In this document: positions 1 to 8,109 of the stretch, piece after piece
Layout: each line of letters opens with the position of its first letter
Numbering within the stretch: the first letter of the stretch is position 1
From: Bacillota bacterium
Lineage (GTDB): Bacteria; Bacillota; Clostridia; Christensenellales; Aristaeellaceae
Assembly (NCBI GenBank): GCA_023396045.1
Contig: JAEWXD010000005.1
Span: forward strand, 1-18,786
Reading direction: 5' to 3'
DNA length: 18,786 nucleotides
The notes under the pieces: generated by a model
Databases searched by the model: none
What the model was told of the DNA's origin: nothing
The model's input: only the letters and a program-made list of their open reading frames with translations
Made by a program: the position numbers and the translations under genes

Positions 1-834
1 AAATTTAACTTTTTTAAATATTTTAAGCAAGCTATTATCGGCTTCCTTTTCTACATTTGCCAAGGAATATTGGCCATGATTGTATTTTGCAAATGCTTCT
101 GCAAAATCTTTATCAACCAGATGCACTTGGCTTTGTAACTGATGTAGAGCAGCATAATGACTGATAATTCTTTGTTTGGAAATACGCTTACTATCCAGCA
201 GCAAATCTACCAGCATATCTTGTGGTTTATGCATTTGTTGCAAACGCAAAGCCATCATAATATTGGTAAACACCATTTTCTTTTCCACATATTCTATAAC
301 ATTAGGATTGCCAAATGCTTGTGCTTGTTCCATAAGCAAGGCATAACACGCCCTATCTATCATAGCATCAATAACATAAGGTGCAATACCGGTAACAGAT
401 AGTTTTTCAAGTTCCAGCATACACACTTTAAATGCGTGAGGCAAAATACCATAGTGGTGATTTAATATGGCGTGTTTTAATTTTTGCAAAGGCACCGTGC
501 CACAATTATATAAATAATTGGGCTCAACACCAAGTAACCTTGCCTTAAAAAGCACTTTTAAATTGTGTGCATCGTAAGGAAATAATAAAACATTGCTTAA
601 AGTTGGAAAAGGACTGTATTTTTCTAAATATGAACAAGCGCTACTTACATATTTATCTGCAAAGATTTCATAATCGTCTTGGGTAGTGGGCATAAAGCCA
701 GTATCTACCAGCACTTGCTTAGCAGAATCAAAGCCATCGGCCTCTATTAATCTTGCAATATCATTGCTTGAAATAGCCTTGCTTTGTTTCATTTTTATTT
801 TTGCAGCTGCAAAAAGCACGCTACTTTGTGCCAT
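1..834 (-). CDS. ntpC: V-type ATP synthase subunit C, 3' end outside window
   Basis: The minus strand is open from an ATG at 834 down to the left edge (278 codons seen; the family has about 330-350), so the C-terminus is missing. The protein begins MAQSSVLFAAAKIKMKQ. Family-like stretches are YDAHNLKVLFKARLLG near residue 90 and a later helical repeat with FTNIMMALRL, matching the D-x-x-N-L-K and T-N-I-x-x-x-x-R patterns of subunit C/AC39. Subunit C is the cytoplasmic socket linking the central rotor stalk to the proteolipid ring. A ribosome site (AAGAAAGGAT) lies just upstream, and ntpE ends 24 bases before the start. The order F-I-K-E-C copies that of the Enterococcus hirae ntp operon, which supports the call. 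Genes for the catalytic A/B head would be expected to follow to the left, outside the window. Confidence 0.85.
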   Translation of the reverse strand, partial: MAQSSVLFAAAKIKMKQSKAISSNDIARLIEADGFDSAKQVLVDTGFMPTTQDDYEIFADKYVSSACSYLEKYSPFPTLSNVLLFPYDAHNLKVLFKARLLGVEPNYLYNCGTVPLQKLKHAILNHHYGILPHAFKVCMLELEKLSVTGIAPYVIDAMIDRACYALLMEQAQAFGNPNVIEYVEKKMVFTNIMMALRLQQMHKPQDMLVDLLLDSKRISKQRIISHYAALHQLQSQVHLVDKDFAEAFAKYNHGQYSLANVEKEADNSLLKIFKKVKF

Positions 835-858
835 ACTCGTATCCTTTCTTGCAGCCGA

Positions 859-1452
859 TTATGCACCAAAAAGCTTTGTTGCAACATCGTTTTCCAAATC
901 GCTTTTTAAATATTCTAAAACGGTTTCCAAGCTACAGTTGATTTCAATGCCATCCTTCACCAAAATTGCACCCGTACAATCTTTTACAGTGGTTTCGCCC
1001 AAACACAATGCTTTTTTGCCTTTTGCTTGTAATGCAGCATTGATTTGTGCAAAAACCTCTTCTGTAAACCATTCTTTTGCAATTTCGCCTATATGTAGGC
1101 TTGCGCCACTAGGTGCGTTTTCTATAATGCTTGCGCACACCTTTTCGCGAATGGTGGTAATGGGTAAGTTTCTCAGTTTGGATTTTGCCAAAGCAAAAGC
1201 TTCGTTCATGAGATTTCGTTTTTCTACCAAGATTTGTTTTTTAAACTCCAGTTCACCTATGCTTTCCATTTGCTTACGCATTTGAGTAGCTTCGGCTTCT
1301 ATTTGTTTTTGTAAGTCTTGGCGCATTTGTTCTACCTTGCGGTTAGAGTCCTGCTGTAATTGCTCTGCCTTTTGCTTTGCTTCGTTCAGTAATTCAGATG
1401 AAAGGTCTTTGGCATTTTCTTCTATTTTTTTTAAAATTGCTTCAGCCTTCAT
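859..1452 (-). CDS. ntpE: V-type ATP synthase subunit E (peripheral stalk)
   Basis: The product has 197 residues, the usual size for bacterial V-ATPase subunit E. Residues 1 to about 85 form a long charged, Gln/Glu/Lys-rich coiled coil starting MKAEAILKKIEENAKDLSS. A globular C-terminal half follows, including IENAPSGASLHIG. Subunit E pairs with the small coiled-coil subunit (ntpF here) to make the peripheral stalk that holds the catalytic head still while the rotor turns. The start is set by AAGGAG six bases upstream of the ATG; this site overlaps the stop codon of ntpK, so translation may be coupled. It lies between ntpK and ntpC. The long plus-strand open frame across the same DNA is a shadow without a ribosome site. 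Confidence 0.87.
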   Translation of the reverse strand: MKAEAILKKIEENAKDLSSELLNEAKQKAEQLQQDSNRKVEQMRQDLQKQIEAEATQMRKQMESIGELEFKKQILVEKRNLMNEAFALAKSKLRNLPITTIREKVCASIIENAPSGASLHIGEIAKEWFTEEVFAQINAALQAKGKKALCLGETTVKDCTGAILVKDGIEINCSLETVLEYLKSDLENDVATKLFGA

Positions 1453-1462
1453 TGTATTCTCC

Positions 1463-1936
1463 TTATAGTACGATGGAGTTGATTACAAGGAAGGAAACCA
1501 ATAAGGATAATACGGCGTATGTTTCTACCATTACTGTCATGGTGATACCACGACCACTCATGTCTGGATGTTCGCCAGTCATTACCATTGCACTTGCAGC
1601 AACCTTGCCTTGATAAATAGCAGAGAATAAGCCAACTAAGCCAATAGGTAGGCAACCAGCGATAAACAATAAACCTTGTTCCACTGTAACAGCAGCCATA
1701 GCGCCACCTAAAATTTGCAATTTAATTAATACGATTACAGCGATTAAGAAGCCGTAAATACCTTGTGTTGCAGGCAATAATTGAAGTACGAGTAATTTAC
1801 CAGCTACTTCCGGGTTTTCGGATGCAACAGCAGAAGCTGTTTCACCGGCAGCACCTACGCCACGGCTAGAACCAATACCAGATAAACCTACTGCAATTGC
1901 TGCACCCAATAGTGCCAAAGCTTGACCGATTTCCAT
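1463..1936 (-). CDS. ntpK: V-type ATP synthase subunit K (Na+-type proteolipid)
   Basis: A 157-residue hydrophobic protein with four membrane helices made of two duplicated hairpins, the double-size V-type rotor subunit. I chose the ATG at 1936. A longer frame would begin at a TTG (1954) that is itself part of the Shine-Dalgarno GGAGG (1948-1952), and the shorter form matches the 156-residue E. hirae NtpK. Numbered from this start, the ion-site residues known for E. hirae are visible: Leu54, Thr57 and Gln58 in LLPATQGIYGF, Gln109 in YQGKVAAS, and the carboxylate Glu138 in MVETYAV. This Gln/Thr/Glu set is the Na+-binding type, so the ring probably moves Na+; that is inference from known structures. 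It lies 19 bases after ntpI. Confidence 0.92.
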   Translation of the reverse strand: MEIGQALALLGAAIAVGLSGIGSSRGVGAAGETASAVASENPEVAGKLLVLQLLPATQGIYGFLIAVIVLIKLQILGGAMAAVTVEQGLLFIAGCLPIGLVGLFSAIYQGKVAASAMVMTGEHPDMSGRGITMTVMVETYAVLSLLVSFLVINSIVL

Positions 1937-1955
1937 AAATAAAAAATCCTCCAAA

Positions 1956-3842
1956 TTAAATATTTTCTTTTGTAATATGAATATATCTTGTTTTTTCTTC
2001 TAATGGGGCAAAAGGTCTGCCTCCATCTTCATAAAACTTGCCAAAAAATTCTATGTATTGTAAACGACAACTGTGCACGTAGGCACCCAATGCGTTAATG
2101 CCCATATTAAATACATGCGCACCCAAGAACAATACAGAACCAATAATCATGCCGATAATGCCGTTTTGGAATACCATGCCTACCAATATATTGATAACAT
2201 TACCAATTACACCGGTAGCAAGACCCATACCAAACAAACGCATATAGCTTAATAAATCGCTGATCCAGCCTGTGATGTTGTATAATGCACCAAGGCCACT
2301 CAACAGCCTTGCAAAGATATTCTTTTTATCTCTGCCGGCAGTAAGTAATATAATACCTACCCCAACGAGTGCAAGTATTTTACCTATACCAGCTACACTT
2401 GGAACAATGAGCATTCCAAGACCAGAAAGTAGCAATACCCAACTCAGTTGATCAAACACGGCTGCCCATACATCGCCACGGCGTATGTTCATATAAGCGG
2501 CTGCGCCTAAGCCCACCAATAAATGTACTGCACCCAGTGCCACGCATACCATCATAACCGGCATAGGCTTATTGATAGGATCAAACACGCTGGGGAATGG
2601 TGCAAAACCAAACCACGTGTTATAGAGCGCCCCCCATAGAACTGTGAACAAGCCACCCCAAGTCATAAGTTTAAACATATTTTTTGTACTTACCTTAGGA
2701 TTAAAAAGCTTTATCATAATGGGCAGTGCAATAGCCATTACTAAACCGTAACCAGCATCGGAAAGCATCATACCAAAGAAGTTGGCAAAAAATGGCATCA
2801 TGATGGCAGTTGGGTCTAAGCCACTGGTTGCCGGATAAGAGAAGCCTTGCACAACTGACTCAAACGGGGTAACCAATTTTGAATTTTGCATAAGCACAGG
2901 CGGTTCTTCATCCTCTTGCGCTTCTGCAAATGCAAACTCTACTACATCGCTAATATTGGTAGCTGCTTTTTGAACATTTTCTATGGCTGATTCCGGAATC
3001 CAGCCCTGTACATAAAAACTGCTTTGTGTATTGTACAATTTTGCTTGTTGATTTTCTCTTTGTTGATCTATGCTAAGAATATCAAACAATTTTTCAAGCG
3101 CCGGGATATGACCTGCCAAATCTTGCAGTGCTTGCTTATACTCGCCTTCTTTATTTGCCAAAGCTTCTTTTTGTTGTTGCAAAGAAGCGATTTTATCTTG
3201 TACAGTACTGTTTAAAGCCAAATTGACAGGTGTAAAACCATGCTCTTTACAACGTTTTAAGCCTTCCGCATAGTCTTTATTATAAAATAACAAAGCAACA
3301 TACATGGTATTAGCATCACTGGAAATCACATAGGATTCCACCATTAACTCACTTAATGAAGTTTGTAAGGTTTCCCAAGAATTTACATGGATACTGCCCA
3401 ACTGAATAGTACAAGATTGCGTTTGCATATTTACCTGCACCGGAATATCTAAGGAATACCAAGGTTTAAGTTCATCTAAGCCGGCTTGAATTTTAATGGC
3501 TTCGCTGAGTAATTTACCTTGTTCTTTTTCAATATTTTCGGTTTGTTCCACATACTGCATCAATTGGTTTTGCTGTTGTAGAATGGCCTTTGCTTCGTCT
3601 TGGGTGATATAAACATCACTTGGAAACATTGGCTTTTTGGCCGTACTGCTTTTAGATAGAAAATCTATTACAAAACGCACACGCTCTATAGCAGGGTTTT
3701 GTTTTACCTCTTGCTTTTGATCCACATTTGGATTCGCATCAGTAATTTCTACACAACCCAAAGTTTGCAACATGCGCAATAGCTTAGATTTATCCTCTTT
3801 CATGGCAAGCATATGAAAGCGCTTCATTTTAATCAATGCCAT
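1956..3842 (-). CDS. ntpI: V-type ATP synthase subunit I (membrane stator)
   Basis: The product has 628 residues, typical of bacterial subunit I (subunit a). Residues 1 to about 340 are cytoplasmic with coiled coils; the start MALIKMKRFHMLAMKED fits the family. The membrane half starts near DPTAIMMPFF (Asp343), followed by NFFGMMLSDAGYGL, about seven to eight helices, and the closing HSCRLQYIEFFGKFY block. The functional arginine expected in the ion half-channel is Arg535 in SYMRLFGMGLATG. The subunit forms the ion path against the NtpK ring and anchors the peripheral stalks. The ATG lies inside the end of ntpF (14-base overlap), pointing to coupled translation. Another Met at codon 6 is possible, but the first fits the conserved N-terminus better. 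Confidence 0.93.
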   Translation of the reverse strand: MALIKMKRFHMLAMKEDKSKLLRMLQTLGCVEITDANPNVDQKQEVKQNPAIERVRFVIDFLSKSSTAKKPMFPSDVYITQDEAKAILQQQNQLMQYVEQTENIEKEQGKLLSEAIKIQAGLDELKPWYSLDIPVQVNMQTQSCTIQLGSIHVNSWETLQTSLSELMVESYVISSDANTMYVALLFYNKDYAEGLKRCKEHGFTPVNLALNSTVQDKIASLQQQKEALANKEGEYKQALQDLAGHIPALEKLFDILSIDQQRENQQAKLYNTQSSFYVQGWIPESAIENVQKAATNISDVVEFAFAEAQEDEEPPVLMQNSKLVTPFESVVQGFSYPATSGLDPTAIMMPFFANFFGMMLSDAGYGLVMAIALPIMIKLFNPKVSTKNMFKLMTWGGLFTVLWGALYNTWFGFAPFPSVFDPINKPMPVMMVCVALGAVHLLVGLGAAAYMNIRRGDVWAAVFDQLSWVLLLSGLGMLIVPSVAGIGKILALVGVGIILLTAGRDKKNIFARLLSGLGALYNITGWISDLLSYMRLFGMGLATGVIGNVINILVGMVFQNGIIGMIIGSVLFLGAHVFNMGINALGAYVHSCRLQYIEFFGKFYEDGGRPFAPLEEKTRYIHITKENI

Positions 3843-4152
3843 GTGTAAGTACCCTTTCTACAATATAGTCTGCAGTAGATTCCAAGTGTACTCTGCAAGC
3901 TGTTATTTTTTGCATTTCCTGCTCTTGGCGAGATTGCATAACTGCCTCTAAGGTTTTGGCAAAATCTTTTTTACTTATTTCCAGCATTGCCTGCAGTGTT
4001 TGCCTGTTTTCTTGGCTTGCAGAACGCTCTTGTTCTGCAACAGCTGCTTCTACACTTTTAAGAATGTCTTTTGCGTTGGCCTTGGCATCTTGCACAATTT
4101 GATTTGCTTTTTCTTCTTGTTGTTGAATTTGTTGAAATACTTCTAAAAGCAT
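3829..4152 (-). CDS. ntpF: V-type ATP synthase small coiled-coil subunit (G/H, NtpF-like)
   Basis: The product has 107 residues and is almost wholly charged heptad-like helix rich in Gln, Glu, Lys and Ala (for example QQIQQQEEKANQIVQDAKA). There is no signal peptide or membrane segment. Small coiled-coil proteins of this kind are the peripheral-stalk partner of subunit E (called F, G or H in different species). Identification rests on composition, size and position: in E. hirae the first gene of ntpFIKECGABD is this subunit, and here it directly precedes ntpI with a 14-base overlap. The ATG has AGAGGTGAG five bases upstream. Sequence similarity alone would be weak evidence, because coiled coils resemble each other. 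Confidence 0.75.
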   Translation of the reverse strand: MLLEVFQQIQQQEEKANQIVQDAKANAKDILKSVEAAVAEQERSASQENRQTLQAMLEISKKDFAKTLEAVMQSRQEQEMQKITACRVHLESTADYIVERVLTHGID

Positions 4153-4188
4153 TTTCTCACCTCTTTTTACAAAGCATATACTTTGTGA

Positions 4189-4818
4189 TTATTTTGTGCC
4201 GAACAATCTATCGCCAGCATCGCCTAAACCCGGAATAATATAGCCATGATCGTTTAAGCGTTCATCACAAGCTGCTGCATAGATATCAACATCCGGATGA
4301 TCTTCCTGTAATTTTTTAATGCCTTCCGGGCAAGCAATTAAGCATACAAAACGAATGTTATTGCAATTTCTTGCTTTAATAAATTCAATGGCTGCACTTG
4401 CACTGCCACCTGTTGCAAGCATAGGATCTACTACGATAAGCAAACGATGTTCAGAGTCGATAGGTAATTTGCAATAATATTCTACCGGTTTTAATGTTTC
4501 AGGATCACGATACAAGCCGATATGCCCGATTTTTGCAGCAGGCACAAGCTTTGTAACAGCATCCACCATACCTAAACCGGCTCTTAAAATAGGCACTATA
4601 CCAATTTTTTTACCCGCCAATGTTTTAAATACACCAGGGCCGTTCGGAGTAGTAACTGTAATTTCTTCCAGTGGAAGATCACGTGTTACTTCATAAATCA
4701 TAAGCATAGAAATTTCTTCTAAAAGCTCACGAAATTCTTTAGGGCCTGTAGTTTCATCACGCATAATGGTTAACTTATGTTGAATTAGCGGATGATCAAA
4801 TATAGTTACTTTGCTCAT
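4189..4818 (-). CDS. upp: Uracil phosphoribosyltransferase
   Basis: A 209-residue cytoplasmic enzyme that makes UMP from uracil and PRPP in pyrimidine salvage. The length is exactly typical. Visible motifs are PILRAGLGMVDAV, the PRPP-binding loop DPMLATGGS (Asp131-Ser139), and the uracil-binding C-terminus YIIPGLGDAGDRLFGTK. The ATG has a strong GGGAGGA six bases upstream, and a near-consensus promoter lies 40-65 bases before the start. The gene ends 36 bases before ntpF with no convincing terminator, so upp is probably the first gene of the V-ATPase transcript. In Bacillus-type genomes upp precedes the F-type atp operon, which makes this neighbour noteworthy. Confidence 0.97.
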   Translation of the reverse strand: MSKVTIFDHPLIQHKLTIMRDETTGPKEFRELLEEISMLMIYEVTRDLPLEEITVTTPNGPGVFKTLAGKKIGIVPILRAGLGMVDAVTKLVPAAKIGHIGLYRDPETLKPVEYYCKLPIDSEHRLLIVVDPMLATGGSASAAIEFIKARNCNNIRFVCLIACPEGIKKLQEDHPDVDIYAAACDERLNDHGYIIPGLGDAGDRLFGTK

Positions 4819-4855
4819 ACTAAATCCTCCCTATGGCATTTTTTGTATAATTATT

Positions 4856-4884
4856 ATTATAAGATAGATTGCTATTTATTTCAA
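4856..4884 (-). promoter_or_regulatory. Sigma-A promoter for upp-ntpFIKEC
   Basis: On the minus strand TTGAAA (4879-4884) and a perfect TATAAT (4856-4861) are separated by exactly 17 bases. The predicted start point, near 4849, gives a leader of about 30 bases before the upp ATG. Confidence 0.8.
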
Positions 4885-5166
4885 TACAAAATGGTAAATT
4901 TTTCACATATTTAATGCACTAACTATGTATTTTTGTTGTTTGTTTGTAGATATATTATCCATTTTTAATATAAAAATAGCAGTATTTTTATGCATATTTC
5001 TTTTATATATTTAAGCAAACTCAATTCGTTAATTATAGCAATCACCTATAAATTCAATATATTTATTGGTATTCTTTTAACTTTTTTATCAAATTATTTT
5101 TATATTATTCAACGCAACGCTAAAACAATATAATTGTAAAACTAAGGGGTCTTAACATGCTTTTCA

Positions 5167-5194
5167 TTGCCAAATTATAGAAATATGATATAAT
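5167..5194 (+). promoter_or_regulatory. Extended -10 promoter for maf-mreBCD-mrdA
   Basis: TTGCCA (5167-5172, five of six consensus bases) and TATAAT (5189-5194) are 16 bases apart. TG one base before the -10 (5186-5187) makes it an extended -10. The leader to the maf ATG is about 28 bases and contains AAGGAG at 5218-5223. Confidence 0.75.
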
Positions 5195-5228
5195 TAAAAA
5201 TGCAAAATTATATCGTTAAGGAGCACTT

Positions 5229-5816
5229 ATGTCAAAGCCGATTATACTTGCCTCTGCTTCACCCAGAAGAAAAGAAATACTTGACCTTATGGGTTTAAAA
5301 TATACGATTGTAGCCGCCAAAGGTGAAGAAATTGCCAGTGGTACCGCTACCAAAGTAGTAAAACAACTGGCTAAACAAAAAGCAAAGGAAGTTGCCTTGC
5401 AATATGCCGACCATTTTGTAATTGGTGCAGATACCGTTGTTTGTTTAGATGGCAAAATAATGGGCAAACCTGCCGATGCAAAGGAAGCCTTTGCTATGTT
5501 AAGGGCTTTGAGCGGAAAAAAACACCAAGTATATACAGGCGTTTGCATATATTCCCCCACAGATCGAAGTTTTTTGGTAGACCATGATTGTACCGACGTA
5601 TATTTTGCTGAGCTTAGTGATGTAGAGATTCAAAATTATATTGCAAGCGGTGAGCCGTTTGATAAAGCCGGTGCCTATGCATTGCAAGGCATTGCCGGTG
5701 CTTGCGTAACAAAAATCGAGGGTTGTGTAAGCAATGTTATTGGCTTACCCATGCCATTATTAAAACAAATGTTAATGCGCTGTGGTGCAATAACAGCTTG
5801 GTTACAACAGGAGTAA
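5229..5816 (+). CDS. maf: Maf family nucleoside triphosphate pyrophosphatase
   Basis: A 195-residue cytoplasmic enzyme of the Maf/YhdE family. It hydrolyses nucleoside triphosphates (dTTP/UTP or modified forms) to monophosphate plus pyrophosphate. Family signatures are SASPRR (Ser9-Arg14), a lysine in QKAKEVA near residue 51, GADTVV with Asp68 (catalytic/metal site), MGKPADAKEAFAML, and DKAGAYALQG, which favours the dTTP/UTP subgroup. The ATG has AAGGAG five bases upstream. It is the first gene of a shape operon; maf next to mreBCD is a common Firmicute arrangement and Maf has been linked to septation. mreB starts four bases after its stop. Identity is firm; substrate preference is inferred from the motif. 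Confidence 0.93.
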   Translation: MSKPIILASASPRRKEILDLMGLKYTIVAAKGEEIASGTATKVVKQLAKQKAKEVALQYADHFVIGADTVVCLDGKIMGKPADAKEAFAMLRALSGKKHQVYTGVCIYSPTDRSFLVDHDCTDVYFAELSDVEIQNYIASGEPFDKAGAYALQGIAGACVTKIEGCVSNVIGLPMPLLKQMLMRCGAITAWLQQE

Positions 5817-5820
5817 ATTC

Positions 5821-6861
5821 ATGGGAATCATTTCAAATGATATAGGTATAGATATTGGCACTTCTACCGTGCGTGTTTATGTGAAAGGTAAAGGCCTTGT
5901 TATTGAGGAGCCTTGTTGTGCCTTAATGGCACATAGTGGCCGTAAAAACCGTATGCGTTTAGAGTCTTTGGGCAGCCAAGCTTTAACAGAAGTACACAAG
6001 CAAATTGCAGGTACCAAGTTGGTTTACCCTGTAAAAAACAGCATAATACAAGATAATGAAGTAATGCTGCAAATGTTGCACGCCTTGATTACTTTTGCTG
6101 TAGGTAGTTCCAGAATCATTAAACCACGCTTTTTTATTACTTATCCAGCAGAAACCAACGAAAACAACAAATTGATTTTGCGAAAAATTTGCAACGAAGT
6201 TGGTGCAAGAAGTGTATATTTAATTAGCAAACCTTTTGCTGCCGCCGTTGGCGCCGGCATAAAAGCCTTTGATGCAAAAGCCAACATGATTATAGATGCC
6301 GGTGCAGGTACTATAGATATGGCCGCCATTTCTTTGGGAGATGTTGTAATCGCCCATTCTGAAACCTATGCAGGTGATGCAATAGATGAGGAAATTGTTA
6401 AAAAATATGGCACACAAAATATAAACGAAAGCAGCAAAATGACCTATAATATTCGGATAGAAAATGCCAGAGCCGTTAAATTGCAATTGGGTTCTGCATT
6501 ACCGAGAATTCATAATACAAGCATACCGGTAGAAGCCAGCCCCAGCCCCTTTTTAGTGTATAGCGATGATGTTTACCAAGCAATGACGCCTTTTTTAAGC
6601 ACTTTTGAAAAAAGCATACAATACATTTTTAGCAAAATTCCTTTGGCAATGGTACCTGATATTGCCGAAAACGGAATATATATATGCGGCGGTACATCTC
6701 GCCTTAGTGGCTTAGAAAGTTATTTGAAAAACAAAACCGGCCTTACAGTAAATACCATACATGACCCTGAAAGAGCGGCTATTAACGGCTTAGGAAGCAT
6801 CATTACCCATTTTGAAGAAATTATGAAGCATGGTAAGAATTCCTTTTTAGAGGTAGAATAA
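5821..6861 (+). CDS. mreB: Rod shape-determining protein MreB (divergent actin homologue)
   Basis: A 346-residue bacterial actin expected to form membrane-bound filaments that guide side-wall synthesis. The phosphate-1 loop is IGIDIGTSTVRVYVKGKG (residues about 8-24). The phosphate-2 loop is DAGAGTID (Asp159-Asp166) where most MreBs have DIGGGTTE. The adenosine motif is ICGGTSRLSGLESYL. YPAETNENNK keeps a glutamate in the usual catalytic position, and the C-terminal PERAAINGLGS matches the family. Length is normal. It is clearly less conserved than a typical MreB, so it may be a second, specialised MreB/Mbl-type paralogue, but its place before mreC and mreD supports the name. The ribosome site CAGGAG lies in the end of maf; the stop overlaps the mreC start by one base (TAATG). 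Confidence 0.85.
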   Translation: MGIISNDIGIDIGTSTVRVYVKGKGLVIEEPCCALMAHSGRKNRMRLESLGSQALTEVHKQIAGTKLVYPVKNSIIQDNEVMLQMLHALITFAVGSSRIIKPRFFITYPAETNENNKLILRKICNEVGARSVYLISKPFAAAVGAGIKAFDAKANMIIDAGAGTIDMAAISLGDVVIAHSETYAGDAIDEEIVKKYGTQNINESSKMTYNIRIENARAVKLQLGSALPRIHNTSIPVEASPSPFLVYSDDVYQAMTPFLSTFEKSIQYIFSKIPLAMVPDIAENGIYICGGTSRLSGLESYLKNKTGLTVNTIHDPERAAINGLGSIITHFEEIMKHGKNSFLEVE

Positions 6862-8108
6862 TGTCTATATTTCGCAAAAATAAAAAAGAGACCAAAAGTG
6901 ATTCCAGTTTGTTTCGCCGTTTCTTTGCACGCCTACGCCCTTATGCACGCTTAGTAGTTATCATTGTAAGCTATGTAGTATTTACTGCTATTATTGCCGT
7001 TATGATGTTAGCAAGGATACAAAACTGGGATTCTTTTCGTTTTGCAGAAAATAGCATTGCAACTGTAGTTTCACCCATACAAAACGGTTTTCAAGGTTTT
7101 GTAAACAACATTGCAGACCAACTGCGAAAAATCAAGTTACGCAACAACATAGAAAAAGAATACAACCGTTTGCTTGCTGAAAATGAACAATTGGTATATG
7201 AAGCAATGCGTGCAAACGAATTACAAATTCAATTGAGCCAATATAAATCCATAGCAGATGAAATTACATTAAATGCCGCTTTAAACCCTATTACTGCCAA
7301 CGTAATAGGTAAAACACCCGGCAACTATTTTTCTGTATTTACCATAAACAAAGGCACAGCACATGGCCTTGAAAACTTTATGGCAGTTACTTCCAATGGT
7401 GCATTGATCGGCTATACCTACAATGTATCTTTAAACAAGGCTGATGTGCGTACCATTATTGATAGTGAAGCAAGTATTGCTGCATTAATACAGACCTCCA
7501 GAGACCAAGGTACCATTCGCGGTTCCTTAAATATTGACGGTAGACCACTTTGCCGTATGTATTATTTGCCAGACGAAAACCTCCCACGCCCAGGTGATGA
7601 AGTGGTTACTTCCGGCGTTGGTATGAGTTTCCCACGTGGTATACCCATTGGCACAGTACGTGAAAGCACGCGTGGTTTGGCTGAAAACAAGCTCTATATT
7701 GTAGTTGAGCCAAAAAACGATTTTAGACATATAGAAAATGTAATTGTATTACGTTATAAGCCCGAAGCCATTGCAGTTAGCTTAGATAAAATTAATGATG
7801 AAGATGTAATTTACGACCCGCTACCAAGCATGGTACCTGTACCTACTATTTATTTAGGTAAAGATGCCGTAATGTTAGAGCCTAGCCCCAGCCCTGAGCC
7901 CTCAGGACAAGCAGAGGATCTTATAGAAATAGAAGAAACGCCTGACCCTACACCTGCCCAGGAGAGTACCCCTGCACCACTTGACCCTGCCGGGGAATAC
8001 CAAGTTCCCGATGCCAGTGAGGAGCCTGAATTGCTCTTTACATTAAAGCCAACAGCTACCCCTTCCCCCACACCTGTACCTTTAGAAGTTGTGGTTGAGG
8101 ACGACTAA
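6861..8108 (+). CDS. mreC: Rod shape-determining protein MreC with long Pro-rich tail
   Basis: A 415-residue bitopic membrane protein of the elongation machinery that links MreB/MreD to PBP2. The N-terminus is basic and cytoplasmic, followed by one membrane helix (about 32-52, LVVIIVSYVVFTAIIAVMML), a coiled coil (about 90-125) and the extracytoplasmic beta domains (to about 310), with MreC-like VTSGVGMSFPRGIPIGTV. The final 85 residues or so are a Pro/Thr/Glu/Ser tail with PSPSPEPSG, TPDPTPAQESTPAP and TATPSPTPVP. Typical MreC is about 280-320 residues, so this tail is extra. There is no LPXTG or other sorting signal. The start overlaps the mreB stop by one base and has AGAGGTAG upstream; mreD follows at once. 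Confidence 0.92.
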   Translation: MSIFRKNKKETKSDSSLFRRFFARLRPYARLVVIIVSYVVFTAIIAVMMLARIQNWDSFRFAENSIATVVSPIQNGFQGFVNNIADQLRKIKLRNNIEKEYNRLLAENEQLVYEAMRANELQIQLSQYKSIADEITLNAALNPITANVIGKTPGNYFSVFTINKGTAHGLENFMAVTSNGALIGYTYNVSLNKADVRTIIDSEASIAALIQTSRDQGTIRGSLNIDGRPLCRMYYLPDENLPRPGDEVVTSGVGMSFPRGIPIGTVRESTRGLAENKLYIVVEPKNDFRHIENVIVLRYKPEAIAVSLDKINDEDVIYDPLPSMVPVPTIYLGKDAVMLEPSPSPEPSGQAEDLIEIEETPDPTPAQESTPAPLDPAGEYQVPDASEEPELLFTLKPTATPSPTPVPLEVVVEDD

Positions 8109-8109
8109 T

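Larger units (their letters stand above)
4819..5228. other. AT-rich divergent intergenic region
   Basis: This 410-base gap between the divergent upp and maf genes holds one good promoter at each end. I see no gene in the middle. A second TATAAT (5129-5134) with only a poor -35, followed by AAGGGGT and a seven-codon frame starting at 5157, might be an upstream start site with a tiny leader. That is weak, and the frame overlaps the better promoter of maf. Confidence 0.6.

Noticed and set aside
686..1285. 199-codon plus-strand frame opposite ntpC/ntpE
   Set aside because: It has no ribosome site, a hydrophobic low-quality translation, and lies antisense to two well-supported V-ATPase genes.
1937..1954. 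TTG start six codons upstream for ntpK
   Set aside because: The TTG is part of the GGAGG ribosome site of the ATG at 1936, and the shorter protein matches the family length.
4169..4186. Inverted repeat ACAAAG...CTTTGT between upp and ntpF as a terminator
   Set aside because: It has only six AT-rich pairs and is followed on the transcribed strand by A residues, not a T run; it is unlikely to stop transcription.
5157..5180. Seven-codon leader peptide before maf
   Set aside because: It has a plausible AAGGGGT site but lies across the -35 box of the better maf promoter, so it would need a second, poor upstream promoter.
7850..8071. Gly/Ser-rich minus-strand frame opposite the MreC tail
   Set aside because: It is the reverse reading of a Pro/Thr/Ser-rich low-complexity coding stretch, without a ribosome site.
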